Shown: piece by piece, positions 25,714 through 35,191 of the stretch
How the letters are laid out: every line of letters starts with the position of its first letter
How positions within the stretch are numbered: the stretch's first letter is position 1
DNA from: an uncultured Bacteroidota bacterium
GTDB lineage: Bacteria > Bacteroidota > Bacteroidia > Chitinophagales > Chitinophagaceae
Reading direction: 5' to 3'
Length of the DNA stretch: 37,331 nt
Assembly (NCBI GenBank): GCA_903910765.1
Contig: CAIWBA010000121.1
Location: 1-37,331 of the forward strand
Program-made: the position numbers and the translations under genes
The notes under the pieces: model-generated
Told to the model about the DNA's origin: nothing
The model's database searches: none
What the model saw: the letters and a program-made list of their open reading frames with translations, nothing else

Positions 25714-27516
25714 TTAATTCGATGCAGCTTTCGTTGCCTTGCTTCTGTTATTTTCGTCTAAGATTGATTTACGCATACGAACTGATTTAGGCGTTACTTC
25801 AATACACTCATCAAATTGAATGTATTCCATACACTCCTCTAAAGTAAATTGCACTTTAGGGGTAATTCTTACGCTATCATCAGATCCACTCGCACGGTGG
25901 TTAGTTAATTTTTTCATCTCGACCGCGTTGATATTTAAATCACCTGGCTTAATGTGCTCCGCCAATACTTGACCTGCATAAATTTCCTCACCTGGTTCTA
26001 TAAAGAAACGTCCTCTGTCTTGTAATTTATCAATAGAGTAAGCAGTGGTTGTTCCACCAAACTTCGCAACCAATACCCCATTACTCCTTCCAGGAATAGG
26101 TCCTTTCCAGGGCTTGTATTCATTAAAGCGATGTGCCATTACAGCCTCACCTGCAGTTTGCGTAAGCATTTGTGATCTAAGTCCAATCAATCCTCTTGAA
26201 GGAATATCAAACTCTAAATGTTGCATAGTTCCTTTTGATTCCATGATCAACATCTCGCCTTTCTTTTGGGTAACTAAGTCAATGACTTTACCACTAAAAT
26301 CAGCAGGTACATCCACCACTAATATCTCAAATGGCTCATGTTTTTTACCATCAATTTCTTTCACCAATACTTGCGGATTTCCGACTGTTAACTCATATCC
26401 TTCACGACGCATGGTTTCAACCAATACACCTAAATGCAAGATACCACGGCCAAATACCAAGAAGCTATCAGCACTATCTGTTTCTTCCACACGTAATGCC
26501 AAGTTCTTTTCAGTTTCTTTCATTAAACGATCACGAATATGTCGAGAGGTTACAAACTTTCCTTCCTTACCAAAGAAAGGTGAGTTGTTAATACTAAAGG
26601 TCATACTCATGGTAGGTTCATCTACACTAATGATTGGTAATGCTTCTGGATTTTCTGGATCAGCAATTGTATCACCAATATTAAATTCTTCTAAACCAAC
26701 TACAGCACATAAGTCACCAGAAACAACTTCTGTAACCTTACGCTTTCCCATTCCTTCAAAAACATATAATTCTTTTACTTTATTTTTTTTGATGCTGCCA
26801 TCTGCTTGCACCAAAACTATATTTTGACCTTCTTTAATGGTACCTCTTTCTACTTTACCTATCGCAATACGACCTAAGAAAGATGAATAATCCAATGAAG
26901 TGATTTGCATTTGTGTATGGCCTTCCTTAACATCAGGTCCTGGTACATATTTCAAAATACCATCCATTAAAGGGAAGATATCTGTACAAGGGGTAAGGCT
27001 ATCATTGAACCAACCATTTTTACCACTACCATAAAAAGTAGGGAAATTTAATTGGTCTTCTGTTGCATCTAAATTGAAAAACAATTCGAATACTGCATCA
27101 TGTACTTCGTCAGGACGACAGTTTTCCTTGTCCACTTTATTAATAATTACAATTGGTTTTAAATTCAACTGTAATGCTTTTTGCAATACGAAACGCGTTT
27201 GAGGCATTGGCCCTTCAAAAGCATCCACTAACAAACAAACACCATCTGCCATTTTTAATACACGCTCCACCTCACCACCAAAGTCACTGTGACCTGGGGT
27301 ATCAATTACGTTAATCTTAACGTCCTTATAGGTTACTGAAGCATTTTTACTTAAGATAGTAATACCTCTTTCACGTTCTAGTTCATTGCTATCCATAATC
27401 AAGTCCCCAGTCTCCTGGTTATCTCTGAATACTTTTGTAGCGTGTAAAATTTTGTCCACCAAGGTAGTTTTACCGTGATCAACGTGGGCGATAATAGCGA
27501 TGTTTCTTATTTCCAT
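25714..27516 (-). CDS. typA: Translational GTPase TypA/BipA
   Basis: The 600-residue protein has the translation-factor GTPase motifs: G1 AHVDHGKT, G2 ERERGITI, G3 DTPGHSDFGGEVER and G4 NKVDK. These are followed by the domain II beta-barrel, EF-G-like domains III and V, and the TypA-specific C-terminal domain (GRFFIEPGEEIYAGQ, NHRASGSDD). BipA binds the ribosome at the EF-G site and helps 50S assembly and growth under stress such as cold. The length is standard. It is transcribed alone, with a -7 element just upstream. Confidence 0.97.
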   Translation of the reverse strand: MEIRNIAIIAHVDHGKTTLVDKILHATKVFRDNQETGDLIMDSNELERERGITILSKNASVTYKDVKINVIDTPGHSDFGGEVERVLKMADGVCLLVDAFEGPMPQTRFVLQKALQLNLKPIVIINKVDKENCRPDEVHDAVFELFFNLDATEDQLNFPTFYGSGKNGWFNDSLTPCTDIFPLMDGILKYVPGPDVKEGHTQMQITSLDYSSFLGRIAIGKVERGTIKEGQNIVLVQADGSIKKNKVKELYVFEGMGKRKVTEVVSGDLCAVVGLEEFNIGDTIADPENPEALPIISVDEPTMSMTFSINNSPFFGKEGKFVTSRHIRDRLMKETEKNLALRVEETDSADSFLVFGRGILHLGVLVETMRREGYELTVGNPQVLVKEIDGKKHEPFEILVVDVPADFSGKVIDLVTQKKGEMLIMESKGTMQHLEFDIPSRGLIGLRSQMLTQTAGEAVMAHRFNEYKPWKGPIPGRSNGVLVAKFGGTTTAYSIDKLQDRGRFFIEPGEEIYAGQVLAEHIKPGDLNINAVEMKKLTNHRASGSDDSVRITPKVQFTLEECMEYIQFDECIEVTPKSVRMRKSILDENNRSKATKAASN

Positions 27517-27533
27517 GTACTGTTTTGAGGCTG

Positions 27534-27541
27534 CAAAGGTA
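27534..27541 (-). promoter_or_regulatory. -7 element of typA
   Basis: The minus strand reads TACCTTTG, a full match to TAnnTTTG, 17 bases before the typA ATG. No TTG occurs at the -33 position. Confidence 0.45.
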
Positions 27542-27593
27542 CAAGGTTTAAGGCTCCTAAAAAAACAAATGGGGGAAAATGGAGTAATAAGAT

Positions 27594-28685
27594 TTACACC
27601 CTGATATATATCTTATATTTATTTAATATATAACCCAATAACCAGCATATCAACATCGCTGTAAAGGCGAATCCCATGGAACCCCAATAAGGGGCTAAAT
27701 TAGCAAAGGTATTTTGATAGATCCAGGTATATAAGGGTATGCCATTAGGCCCATGGACTAGATATAAAGTAGCCACCAGCAGCTCTGAAAAAAGGTAAAT
27801 CACCAATGGGTTTTGTCCAAAAACAGTAAAAAAGCTGGAAAACTGTAATTGTCTTTGTAATTCGACACGATAAATAATGGTGGCAATAATAACCATATCA
27901 ATACCCACCGTTAACATAACAAAGGAGCTTGTCCATAGCTTTTTATTGATCGGGAATTGGTAATTCCACATAAAAGCTAAAAATATAAAACCAGCACCCC
28001 ACATAAATAATAGCGCTAGTCCCTCATAGGTTTTTCCTTGTTCTTGGATAAACTTACCTATACGATAGCCAATTAATACATTCACTATGGAAGGTATCGT
28101 GCTTAACCAACCCTCTGGATCAAAACCGAATCCTTCACCATGGTATAAATGTGGTTCGCCCATTAACCAAGTATCTAATTTTAAACCTGCATTACCATGT
28201 ATACTATAAGGATCACCAATATCTCCAAACTTAAATGAAACATACCAATAGATTAATAATAATAAACCAGACATGATCATCACCACACGCTCATGCATAT
28301 AAAAAGCAATCAAGGATGCGAAGCCATAACAAAGTGCAATGCGTTGTAGAACACCCATGATACGCGTATTCGCAACACTACCCGTGAAAGGAAACCAATA
28401 CATTAAAAAACCTAATAAAAATAAAAGGGCAGTTCGTTTTCCAATTTTCAATAAAACGGAACTATTATTTAATTTTGCCCAAGTAGGTTCAGTAAAACTT
28501 AAAGAATTTCCTACCGCAAATAAAAAGGAAGGAAATACTAAATCAGTGGGCGTAAAACCATGCCAACTCGCATGTAAAAAAGGAGCAAAAGTGAGCGAAG
28601 GATCACCTGGTGTATTTACAATGATCATCAAGCAAATGGTCATTCCTCTAAAAACATCCAAGGCTAAAAATCGTTGATTTGACAT
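27594..28685 (-). CDS. HGSNAT/NagX-like multi-pass membrane protein (acyltransferase-type, COG4299 family)
   Basis: The 363-residue protein has about ten hydrophobic helices. Its family start (RFLALDVFRGMTICLMIIVN) is followed by the signature SWHGFTPTDLVFPSFLFAVG. This is the family of human heparan-alpha-glucosaminide N-acetyltransferase and bacterial NagX, inner-membrane proteins thought to transfer an acetyl group to amino sugars across the membrane, or linked to amino-sugar uptake. The histidine in WHGFT is kept. No amino-sugar gene is adjacent. It follows the RND permease by 80 bases and may have its own promoter. Confidence 0.85.
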   Translation of the reverse strand: MSNQRFLALDVFRGMTICLMIIVNTPGDPSLTFAPFLHASWHGFTPTDLVFPSFLFAVGNSLSFTEPTWAKLNNSSVLLKIGKRTALLFLLGFLMYWFPFTGSVANTRIMGVLQRIALCYGFASLIAFYMHERVVMIMSGLLLLIYWYVSFKFGDIGDPYSIHGNAGLKLDTWLMGEPHLYHGEGFGFDPEGWLSTIPSIVNVLIGYRIGKFIQEQGKTYEGLALLFMWGAGFIFLAFMWNYQFPINKKLWTSSFVMLTVGIDMVIIATIIYRVELQRQLQFSSFFTVFGQNPLVIYLFSELLVATLYLVHGPNGIPLYTWIYQNTFANLAPYWGSMGFAFTAMLICWLLGYILNKYKIYIRV

Positions 28686-28736
28686 AAGTTTCCTTTTGGT
28701 ATTATAAGATACACAAAATCAAACTTGAATTGCATT

Positions 28737-28744
28737 CAAATTTA
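28737..28744 (-). promoter_or_regulatory. Possible -7 element of the HGSNAT-like gene
   Basis: The minus strand reads TAAATTTG, matching TAnnTTTG, in the 80-base gap after the RND permease stop. It would allow transcription separate from the pump genes. The surroundings are AT-rich and there is no -33 box. Confidence 0.25.
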
Positions 28745-28765
28745 ATTCCCACCAATCATCGTAAA

Positions 28766-31700
28766 TTAATCAATTTTTCGTTTATGCTTACTTGAAATAT
28801 AAGTGTATACTGCTGGAATCACAAATAAGGTAAGCACTAATGAAAACATCAATCCACCTACGATAACTGTCCCAAGCGGTTTACGACTGGTAGCTGCAGC
28901 GCCAATACTAATTGCAATTGGTAGTGCCCCTAAAGCCGTTGCCAAACTTGTCATTAATATAGGACGGAATCTTTGTGAGGCAGCAACTAGCACCGCTTCC
29001 TTCAACTCCAAGCCAGCAGCTCTTTTTTTATTGGCAAACTCCACAATTAAAATTCCATTCTTGGTCACCAGTCCAATCAACATAATAATTCCAATTTCTG
29101 AGAATATGTTTAATGTTTGTCCAAAAAGCCATAAAAATATTAATGCACCTGCAATCGCTAAAGGAACAGTAATCATGATAATGAAAGGATCTTTGAAACT
29201 TTCAAACTGCGCTGCAAGTACTAAATAAATTAAGATCAACGCTAAAATTAATGCATAGGCAATATTAGAGGAACTTTCCTTATAATCTCTTGATGGACCA
29301 CTTAAAGCTGTTTGGAAACTTTCATCTAATTTTTCTTTTGAAATACGTTCCATTGCAGCCACACCATCGCCAATCGTTTTTCCTTCGGCTAATGATGCAG
29401 AAATAGTTGCTGAATTAAATCTGTTGTAATGATATAAACTTGGCGGATTACTATTTTCTGTAACAGTTAATACACTTGAAATAGGAATACTTTCACCACG
29501 ATTATTTCTTAAATATATTTTATTAATATCTGCAGGAGAGTTACGATCCGCTCTTGGCACTTGCGTAATTACTTCATATTGACGATCGTTCATAATAAAA
29601 TAAGCGGATCTGGCGCCACTGAATGCAGATTGCAAAGCTTGAGAAATATCAGCAGTGGTTAAACCTAAATCGCGCGCACGCATACGATCAATGTTTAAAT
29701 CAAATTCAGGTTTGTTGAATTTTAAATTCACATCCACATTTTGAAAAGTTTTATCTTTTCGAGCCGCATCTAAAAATTCAGGAATGACGTTGCGTATTTT
29801 TTGGAAATCCAAATTCTGAATAATAAACTGCACAGGTAATGAACCTCTAGAGGAAATACCTACTGAAATAGTTTGCTCTTCCACCACAAAAACTCTTACA
29901 TCTTTGAATTTTTTTACCTTTTTATTTAAATCATTAACAATTTCTGTTTGACTTCTTTTTCGCTCGGATAAAGGCACAAATCCAATCCTTCCGGATGCGC
30001 TACTACTTCCACTTGAACCGCCATATCCCGGAACACTACCCCAGGTAAATGCATGTTCGGGAACAGAGTCCTGCATCAATCTTATAGTTCTTAATAAATT
30101 ACTACGCATGTCCTCAAAACTAGTTCCCTCCTGTCCTGTCATCGTAACACGAACGGTCCCCTTGTCCTCCATTGGCGCTAACTCAGATTGAATGGTAGTT
30201 CCAATTAAAACGATTACCCCAACACAGGCTAACACAATCACCCAAGCCATCCAACGTATTTTTAAAAATTTAGCCAATAAATTTTTATAACCGTTTTCCA
30301 TCCCTTTGAAAAAGGGTTCTGTTTGCTCATAAAACTTTCCTTGTTTGCCATCCTTCCGATTTAAATAAACATTCAGCACTGGCGTGATGGTCAAGGAAAC
30401 AAATGCAGATACCAAAACGGCACCGGCTACTACAACGCCAAACTCTTTAAATAAGGAACCAATAAACCCTTGTAAAAATATAACTGGCATAAATACCACG
30501 GCCAGCGTTATAGAAGTAGAAATTACAGCGAAGAAAATTTCCTTACTACCTTCTCTAGCTGCATCTTTTAAAGGCAAGCCTTCTTCTAATTTTCTAAATA
30601 TATTTTCGGTGACCACAATTCCATCATCCACCACTAACCCTGTTGCTAAAACAATGGCTAATAATGTAAGTACATTGATAGAGAAACCTGCAAGGTACAT
30701 AATGAAAAAAGTCGCAATTAAAGAAATAGGAATATCTATAAGTGGTCTGATTGCTATCAACCAATTTCTAAAAAAGAAAAATATAACGAGTACCACCAAC
30801 GCAAATGAAATAAAAATTGTTTCCTTCACTTCCTCTAAAGCCCTACGTACATTTTTTGTATTATCAATAGGCACATCAAATTCAATATCCGTTTTATTTG
30901 ATTTTTTAATTTCGTCCAAACGCTTATAAAATTCATCGGCAATTTTAATATAGTTAGCGCCAGGTTGTGGTGAAAGTGTTACCATAATGGATTGCGCACC
31001 ATTAAAATAAACAGCTTGATCTTCTTGCTCTGGGCCTAATTCTACTTTAGCAACATCCCCTAATCGAATAATTCCAGTGCCATCCTGCTTTAATATGATA
31101 TTTCTAAATTCAGCCTCTGTAGATAATCGACCTAATGTTCGAATAATATATTCTGCTTTAGTACCATTAATTTTTCCTGCGGGCAATTCCACATTTTCTT
31201 TGTTCAACGCCACTTGAATATCATTAAAAGCAATACCAAATGCATTCAACAAATCTGAATTAGGAAATATACGCATTGAATAACGCTTACCTCTAACACT
31301 CACATTACTCACTTCATCTATCGTTTGAAAACGCTGTTGTAAAACATTCTCCGCATACTCCGTTAATTCATAAATGCTTTTTGATTTACTTTTTAAAGTC
31401 ATCAATACAATGAAATCCGAACTTGCATCTGATTTAGAAACAACGGGTGGACTACTAATATCTTCAGGCAAACTGCGAGAAGCCTGACTCACTTTATCAC
31501 GAACATCATTAGCCGCAGTCTCTAAGTTTACCCCTAAATTAAATTCAACAGTAATATTAGATGATCCAACAGAGCTAGATGAATTAATTGTTTTAATACC
31601 TGGAATACCATTGATTGATTTTTCAAGTGGCTCCGTTATTTGACTTTGTATTACTTGCGAATTCGCACCTGAATAATTGGTTTGAACATTTATAATGGGT

Positions 31701-31825
31701 GGATCAATCGCAGGATATTCACGTAAAGCTAAAAATGTAAAACCAACAATACCAAAAAGTATGATGGCAATATTCATAACAGTAGCAAGTACTGGTCGTT
31801 TTAAGGAAAGTTCAGATATATTCAT
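28766..31825 (-). CDS. RND efflux permease (AcrB/HAE1 type)
   Basis: The 1019-residue protein starts with the family pattern (SLKRPVLATVMNIAIILFG, REYPAIDPPIINV) and has the twelve-helix, two-loop duplication. The proton-relay aspartates are in the TM4 segment ATGLVVDDGIVVTENIF and the TM10 lysine is in LVTKNGILIVEFANKKR, so the pump should be active. It exports drugs or other small amphiphiles as a trimer with an adaptor and an outer-membrane channel. The adaptor gene lies 35 bases upstream in the same unit. No TolC-type gene is in the window, so the channel must be encoded elsewhere. Confidence 0.96.
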   Translation of the reverse strand: MNISELSLKRPVLATVMNIAIILFGIVGFTFLALREYPAIDPPIINVQTNYSGANSQVIQSQITEPLEKSINGIPGIKTINSSSSVGSSNITVEFNLGVNLETAANDVRDKVSQASRSLPEDISSPPVVSKSDASSDFIVLMTLKSKSKSIYELTEYAENVLQQRFQTIDEVSNVSVRGKRYSMRIFPNSDLLNAFGIAFNDIQVALNKENVELPAGKINGTKAEYIIRTLGRLSTEAEFRNIILKQDGTGIIRLGDVAKVELGPEQEDQAVYFNGAQSIMVTLSPQPGANYIKIADEFYKRLDEIKKSNKTDIEFDVPIDNTKNVRRALEEVKETIFISFALVVLVIFFFFRNWLIAIRPLIDIPISLIATFFIMYLAGFSINVLTLLAIVLATGLVVDDGIVVTENIFRKLEEGLPLKDAAREGSKEIFFAVISTSITLAVVFMPVIFLQGFIGSLFKEFGVVVAGAVLVSAFVSLTITPVLNVYLNRKDGKQGKFYEQTEPFFKGMENGYKNLLAKFLKIRWMAWVIVLACVGVIVLIGTTIQSELAPMEDKGTVRVTMTGQEGTSFEDMRSNLLRTIRLMQDSVPEHAFTWGSVPGYGGSSGSSSASGRIGFVPLSERKRSQTEIVNDLNKKVKKFKDVRVFVVEEQTISVGISSRGSLPVQFIIQNLDFQKIRNVIPEFLDAARKDKTFQNVDVNLKFNKPEFDLNIDRMRARDLGLTTADISQALQSAFSGARSAYFIMNDRQYEVITQVPRADRNSPADINKIYLRNNRGESIPISSVLTVTENSNPPSLYHYNRFNSATISASLAEGKTIGDGVAAMERISKEKLDESFQTALSGPSRDYKESSSNIAYALILALILIYLVLAAQFESFKDPFIIMITVPLAIAGALIFLWLFGQTLNIFSEIGIIMLIGLVTKNGILIVEFANKKRAAGLELKEAVLVAASQRFRPILMTSLATALGALPIAISIGAAATSRKPLGTVIVGGLMFSLVLTLFVIPAVYTYISSKHKRKID

Positions 31826-31860
31826 CTAGTATAACTTAATATAAAATTTATTTTAATGCA

Positions 31861-32910
31861 CTACTTAGTGATATCGGTAAGCTTCACTGTTTTGCCAATT
31901 TTAACATTACTTCCTTGTCGCACAAATAACATTCCTGCAACGATAATGCTGTCACCCACTTTTAAACCCTTAGTGATTTCAACAGAGGAAGTAGTACGGT
32001 AACCAGTTTCAACATCAATTAGTTTTGCAACGCCACCTTGTACGATTGTTATTTGCTTACTACGAGAATCCGGTATAACTACATTTGCAGGCACTAAGAT
32101 GGTTGGTTTTTGTGTATTTTCTCCAAGCATTACTTTTACATAGGAACCGGGTAATAATTTTCCCTGTAATACAGCACGTACTTTAATATTGCGTGTGGTT
32201 GCAATAATTTGAGGCTCGATAGCGGTAACTGTAGCACTTAATTTTGCATCACCCCCGCCAATACTTTCAATTTTTACTTTTTTACCAACTTTAATAAAGC
32301 CTTGATAAACTTCAGGTAAAGTAAAGTCAACTTTTAATTGATCTACTTTTTGAAGCGATGCAATGGTCGTTGTATTATTAATAAATGCCCCTAAGCTAAT
32401 TTGTCGTAACCCTAACAATCCAGTAAAAGGAGCTTTGATAATTGTTTTATCAATTTGAGATTGTGTGAATGCAATGTCCGCTCTTAAACTTTTTACTTGT
32501 TGTAATGAAATATCATAATCACTTTGATTAATCCCTTTTACATTCAACAATTGCTTATTGCGTTGTTCATTAATATTAGCTAATTCTAATTGGACCTTTA
32601 TTTTTTCAAGTTGTGCTTGTAAATCAGCATCATTTAGTTTTGCTAAAACAGTACCCGATTGAACCATTTTACCTTCGGGAATTTGTAAAAACACAACACG
32701 TCCATTGGTTTCTGGATGAAGGTCAATATAATCATTGGCTAACACGGAACCATTTACTTCAATTTGTTTATCGATTTTTTGATTCTCGATAACAGCAATA
32801 TCAACAGAGACAGGCGCATTCGGATTGAATTTATCTGCCGACTTCGGCTTTTTGGAACATGCGACCGCTAACAAAGTGGCGCATATGGCAAGTAGATGTA
32901 ATTTTCTCAA
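31861..32910 (-). CDS. RND efflux periplasmic adaptor (membrane fusion) lipoprotein
   Basis: The 349-residue protein has a lipoprotein signal (LAVACSKKP, lipidated Cys18). The adaptor domains follow in order: a biotinyl-lipoyl half (VVFLQIPEGKMVQSGTVLAKL), a helical hairpin at about 110-150, the second lipoyl half (IIKAPFTGLLG), a beta-barrel, and a membrane-proximal domain (GLKVGDSIIVAGM). It links the permease to an outer-membrane channel. It is the first gene of the pump pair. A TATCTTTA element at 32930-32937 on the minus strand could be its promoter. Confidence 0.94.
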   Translation of the reverse strand: MRKLHLLAICATLLAVACSKKPKSADKFNPNAPVSVDIAVIENQKIDKQIEVNGSVLANDYIDLHPETNGRVVFLQIPEGKMVQSGTVLAKLNDADLQAQLEKIKVQLELANINEQRNKQLLNVKGINQSDYDISLQQVKSLRADIAFTQSQIDKTIIKAPFTGLLGLRQISLGAFINNTTTIASLQKVDQLKVDFTLPEVYQGFIKVGKKVKIESIGGGDAKLSATVTAIEPQIIATTRNIKVRAVLQGKLLPGSYVKVMLGENTQKPTILVPANVVIPDSRSKQITIVQGGVAKLIDVETGYRTTSSVEITKGLKVGDSIIVAGMLFVRQGSNVKIGKTVKLTDITK

Positions 32911-32984
32911 AACAGTTCGATTTTAGCTTTAAAGATAGCCAAAAAAGCCTTTTTTTTGAAACTAAATAGATGAATGGCAGGGCT

Positions 32985-33716
32985 TTATCCCCCTTTTTTA
33001 TAAATAGCAAACCTTTTCTCAATGAATACCCCTAATTCTAAGTCATTTAGTAGGGCTAATACCGCATAATCTGGCCTACAATATTCCATGAATTTATCTA
33101 ATTCAGGGCCTTCTAAATGGGTCAATTTTTGAACGAATCTTTTGGTAAAGCGGTAGTTGATGTATTTTTCCTGCTCCTGTGACAATAACCTATTTTGTAA
33201 GAATTGCAGATTGCGGTTTCGCTTCACACGGAACATATTAATAATTTCATCTAAATCAAAGCCTATCGTTAATCCATTCGGACCAAACAAATTTTGATTA
33301 TTACTTAGTTTCAATCCAGGGGCTGAATAATTAAAAAACTTAGCATAATCTGCTCTGTTTTGTATGGAATCTATTTTATAATAGGAGTTCCGAACACGCA
33401 CTTCTGGTAAATCATAGCCTGTTACATGAATAATTATATTGAAGTGCTGCAAATCCTCGATAGTGTCAATGGTATACTTTTGCGTGTGTTTCCCAAATAA
33501 GGAAAACCAAAGGGAATCTTTTGCTTTTACAAGAATTTGGTAATGGCCTAGTGAATCAGTGATCGCACGATTTGCAGAACTATAAACAATAACAGACTCA
33601 ATGGGACGCCTCCCCGAAATATCATATACATTCCCACTAATAGATACCGATTGGGCATTTAGATTGGCAACAAAAATGAAAATAAAAAAAATGAACGCCG
33701 CGGTCCTCTTTTGCAT
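32985..33716 (-). CDS. Secreted carboxypeptidase-regulatory-like domain protein
   Basis: The 243-residue protein has a signal peptide ending near NLNAQS (residue 22). A carboxypeptidase-D-regulatory-like beta-sandwich follows at about 23-110 (SISGNVYDISGRRPIESVIVYSS). An uncharacterised, charged helical part makes up about 120-243 (FDLDEIINMFRVKRNR...). Such stand-alone proteins are common in Bacteroidota envelopes, and the domain resembles the N-terminal extension of SusC proteins. Function is unknown. It precedes the pump adaptor by 74 bases on the same strand. Confidence 0.8.
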   Translation of the reverse strand: MQKRTAAFIFFIFIFVANLNAQSVSISGNVYDISGRRPIESVIVYSSANRAITDSLGHYQILVKAKDSLWFSLFGKHTQKYTIDTIEDLQHFNIIIHVTGYDLPEVRVRNSYYKIDSIQNRADYAKFFNYSAPGLKLSNNQNLFGPNGLTIGFDLDEIINMFRVKRNRNLQFLQNRLLSQEQEKYINYRFTKRFVQKLTHLEGPELDKFMEYCRPDYAVLALLNDLELGVFIEKRFAIYKKGG

Positions 33717-33724
33717 ATTGACTG

Positions 33725-33732
33725 CAAACTTA
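33725..33732 (-). promoter_or_regulatory. -7 element of the carboxypeptidase-regulatory-like gene
   Basis: The minus strand reads TAAGTTTG, matching TAnnTTTG, only 8 bases before the ATG. This again suggests a very short 5' leader. No -33 TTG at the standard spacing. Confidence 0.35.
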
Positions 33733-33788
33733 TGAAAGGATTTATAATAATAGCAGATGAAGGATTATAATTAACAGGTTTTTACCTT

Positions 33789-35054
33789 TTAAAATAATAA
33801 ATATAATAGCGTACCCATACAAACACAGCTTAAAGCAATCCATTGCGGGGCAAGCTTTTGATAATATAATAAAAAAGTGCTAGCCAAAAATACAATGGGG
33901 AAAGTGATCAAATTCATAGCATCACCCAGTTGCAATTGCACTAACACATCCTTTAGTAAATAAAAAGTAGATCCAATCATGATCCCTACGATGCATGCAT
34001 AAATGCCTTCCAATGAGCGATAAAAAACGGCATACTTTTGTAATTTTTGCCATAATGGGAAAAAAAATAACACAATTAAAAAACTAGGTAAAAATACGCC
34101 GATACTTGCAATCACTGCGCCCAAAACCTGTCCTGGAATTCCCTTTTCCTTTAATGCAACTGCGCCTGTATAACTTGCGATTGAAAAAACGGGACCAGGA
34201 ATTGCTCTAACAAAACCAGAGCCCGTTAAAAATTCTGTACTTGTTAGCTTCAATACGTCGCGTTTATTTTTTTTAACCACCGCTGATTTCGGCCTAGTAA
34301 CATATTGTTCATACATCATTGGTATTAGCACATCGCCGCCGCCAAAAACAAAACTTCCAAAACGATAATTATTTTCAAATAAGTTAAATGCTTTTCGATA
34401 TTCCCAATTTTGACGAGTTGCTTGTTCAGATAAAAACCCAGCGCAAAGAAATAAGAAAATAAAAATAAATAGCCCACTCCATTTTATTTTTTTAGGTGGG
34501 GGGCCATCATTTGGAATTCTTTTGCCACTAAAATTAGTAATGATGCCTGCTAAAACAATGATAATAGGAATGGTCCAAGGCGTTTTAAAACCAATATAAG
34601 TAACGATGGTAGTTGCTAAGAAAATAAAGAAGGTTATCGTACTTTTTATCGCTTTTTTATATAACAATAAACCTGCGCTCGCTAAAAATCCAACGGCCAT
34701 CGGTTGGAGTAATACCAAACTTTTTAAACCTTGCGTTAATTCAAAGTGGGTAGTAATAATTGCCAAGGAAGTCATAAAAATAGTTGCTGGTAGGATCCAA
34801 ACTAATAAAGTAATGAATGCGAGTGTTGCACCCCCTCTTTTATAAGCGATTAAAGTAATGGTTTGGGTAGAGGAAGCGCCTGGCAATAATTGACAAAAGG
34901 CATTGTATTCTAGTAATTCCTCGGCAGTCACATCCTTTCGCTTTTGAACAAATCGGTTTTGCATCAAAGCAACAGCCACCTGCGGGCCCCCAAATGCTGT
35001 AATACTATAGCTAAATACAGCGCGTAAAAAAGGGATATGGCGTAATAAATACAA
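33789..35054 (-). CDS. chrA: Chromate transporter ChrA, long two-domain form
   Basis: The 421-residue membrane protein has two homologous halves. The first has FGGPQVAV and the motif FCQLLPGASSTQ; the second has FGGGDVLIPMM and a matching loop GSGFVRAIPGPVFS. This is the long-chain CHR layout, with about ten to twelve helices, that exports chromate or related oxyanions. The start is TTG: upstream the frame reaches a stop at 35085-35087 without an ATG, and an internal ATG would cut into the first motif. Actual chromate export is inferred from the family, since no chrB-type regulator is near. It is divergent from the DUF3089 gene. Confidence 0.9.
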   Translation of the reverse strand: MYLLRHIPFLRAVFSYSITAFGGPQVAVALMQNRFVQKRKDVTAEELLEYNAFCQLLPGASSTQTITLIAYKRGGATLAFITLLVWILPATIFMTSLAIITTHFELTQGLKSLVLLQPMAVGFLASAGLLLYKKAIKSTITFFIFLATTIVTYIGFKTPWTIPIIIVLAGIITNFSGKRIPNDGPPPKKIKWSGLFIFIFLFLCAGFLSEQATRQNWEYRKAFNLFENNYRFGSFVFGGGDVLIPMMYEQYVTRPKSAVVKKNKRDVLKLTSTEFLTGSGFVRAIPGPVFSIASYTGAVALKEKGIPGQVLGAVIASIGVFLPSFLIVLFFFPLWQKLQKYAVFYRSLEGIYACIVGIMIGSTFYLLKDVLVQLQLGDAMNLITFPIVFLASTFLLYYQKLAPQWIALSCVCMGTLLYLLF

Positions 35055-35129
35055 AAGCGTTGTTTTTCTTAAAATTAATTGTTTTTATAGAAACACCCTA
35101 TAAAAAATACCCACGCACAATCCTAGATG

Positions 35130-35159
35130 TTGTGATTGCCATATTTATATTTAACTTTG
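35130..35159 (+). promoter_or_regulatory. Consensus Bacteroidota promoter for the DUF3089 lipoprotein gene
   Basis: TTG at 35130-35132 is followed after exactly 19 bases by TAACTTTG at 35152-35159, a full match to the -33/-7 consensus. Transcription would begin near 35165, which supports the ATG at 35192 and argues against starting at 35060. Confidence 0.7.
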
Positions 35160-35191
35160 TAAGCAGCAATCACACATTAATCCTTCATTTT

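Noticed and set aside
26045-26827. 260-codon open frame on the plus strand inside typA
   Set aside because: It is fully antisense to a highly conserved GTPase and has no domain, signal or codon pattern of its own.
30384-30929. 181-codon open frame on the plus strand inside the RND permease
   Set aside because: Shadow of the conserved membrane segments of the pump; composition is that of reversed hydrophobic helices.
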